The position numbers and the translations under genes were made by a program. A DNA stretch of 64,000 nucleotides from Archangium primigenium (GTDB lineage Bacteria; Myxococcota; Myxococcia; Myxococcales; Myxococcaceae), in NCBI RefSeq assembly GCF_016904885.1, contig NZ_JADWYI010000001.1, positions 8,427,224 to 8,491,223 on the forward strand, read 5' to 3'. The notes under the pieces are model-generated. The model ran no database searches. It saw nothing but the letters and a program-made list of their open reading frames with translations, and had not been told where the DNA came from. Position 1 is the stretch's first letter; each line of letters opens with the position of its first letter. Shown here piece after piece: positions 63,707-64,000 of the stretch.

Positions 63707-64000
63707 AGCCCTCGCGCCTGCTATTGAGCGCCCTCGCGCTGGTGCTGGCCGCCGCCTGCCAGCCGTCCACGATCCAGTTGCGCATCAAGGCCCCCCCTGG
63801 CACCAACCAGGGGCGCCCCCTGTACATGCTCGTGCGCAAGGTGGACGCGAAGCAGTACGCCGCCGAGTCCTACGCCGAGGTCTCGGTCCGCCTCGTCCAG
63901 GCCGACCCCAACCTCCTCCACTCGGAGATCATCTACCCGGGCACGGTGCGCCGGCTCGAGGTGAAGGTCCCCGGGGACTCGGACCTCGCCGTGTCGTTCC
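63703..64000 (+). CDS. tssJ: TssJ-like outer-membrane lipoprotein (partial, runs off the window)
   Basis: The first 99 codons are visible. GTG start at 63703 overlaps the tssM TGA and has GGAGG 7 bases upstream. SALALVLAAAC is the lipobox. QLRIKAPPGTNQGRPLYMLV and the RRLEVKVPGDSDLAV strand fit the TssJ/Lip transthyretin-like fold, which holds TssM to the outer membrane. The end lies beyond the window. Confidence 0.85.
   Translation, partial: MKPSRLLLSALALVLAAACQPSTIQLRIKAPPGTNQGRPLYMLVRKVDAKQYAAESYAEVSVRLVQADPNLLHSEIIYPGTVRRLEVKVPGDSDLAVSF

Overview
The window is very GC-rich, with strong G/C third positions, and densely packed with genes. It looks like a chromosomal segment of a myxobacterium, probably of the Cystobacter/Archangium/Melittangium group. 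Supporting traits are a retron of the Mx162/Sa163 kind, many lipoproteins, a Hanks-type kinase beside a metabolic gene, and a myxobacterial-style type VI secretion locus. I saw no rRNA, tRNA, CRISPR array or insertion sequence. The genus is an inference.

Layout. 1-5 kb: the N-terminal part of glgX, a DUF4142 protein, a doubtful small ORF and a Kef-type antiporter. 5-7.9 kb: a YfhO-type membrane protein paired with a GT2 glycosyltransferase. 7.9-16 kb: a retron operon reading leftwards, made of WGR-beta-propeller, WGR-HEAT/ARM, WHSWIM (winged helix plus SWIM zinc finger), the msr-msd RNA with its a1/a2 inverted repeats, and the retron reverse transcriptase. 16-24.4 kb: M1 aminopeptidase lipoprotein, small Cys-rich lipoprotein, pilus/secretin N-domain protein, CNNM/CorC transporter, then glgA-kinase-LEA lipoprotein. 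24.4-31.7 kb: pdxH-hemG-LytS-like kinase, a GT-C membrane protein, a secreted trypsin-like protease, an isochorismatase-family hydrolase and an MBL-fold lipoprotein. 31.7-36 kb: the ATP-grasp / alpha-E / GATase-transglutaminase operon. 36-42.4 kb: lipoprotein, queD, SDR, then a compact Rieske oxygenase / desaturase / PAP2-squalene-synthase-like fusion operon, and an NTF2-like membrane protein.

42.4-64 kb is a type VI secretion locus. The leftward part carries tssB, tssC, a tube-like protein, a TssA-position protein, tssG, tssE, a VgrG-like protein, tssF, an OmpA-like protein, a degenerate AMP-binding protein and a lipase. The rightward part carries tssK, a beta-strand-repeat spike-like protein, tssL, a small protein, tssM and a TssJ-like lipoprotein that runs off the end. 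ClpV/TssH and PAAR are not in the window. A 473-bp AT-rich region with two imperfect direct repeats separates tssB from tssK.

The most interesting system is the retron operon: both known accessory genes of this class are present, and a third, WGR-beta-propeller gene sits at its head. Next are the catalytically degenerate ANL enzyme and lipase at the end of the T6SS operon, and the PAP2-squalene-synthase fusion locus.
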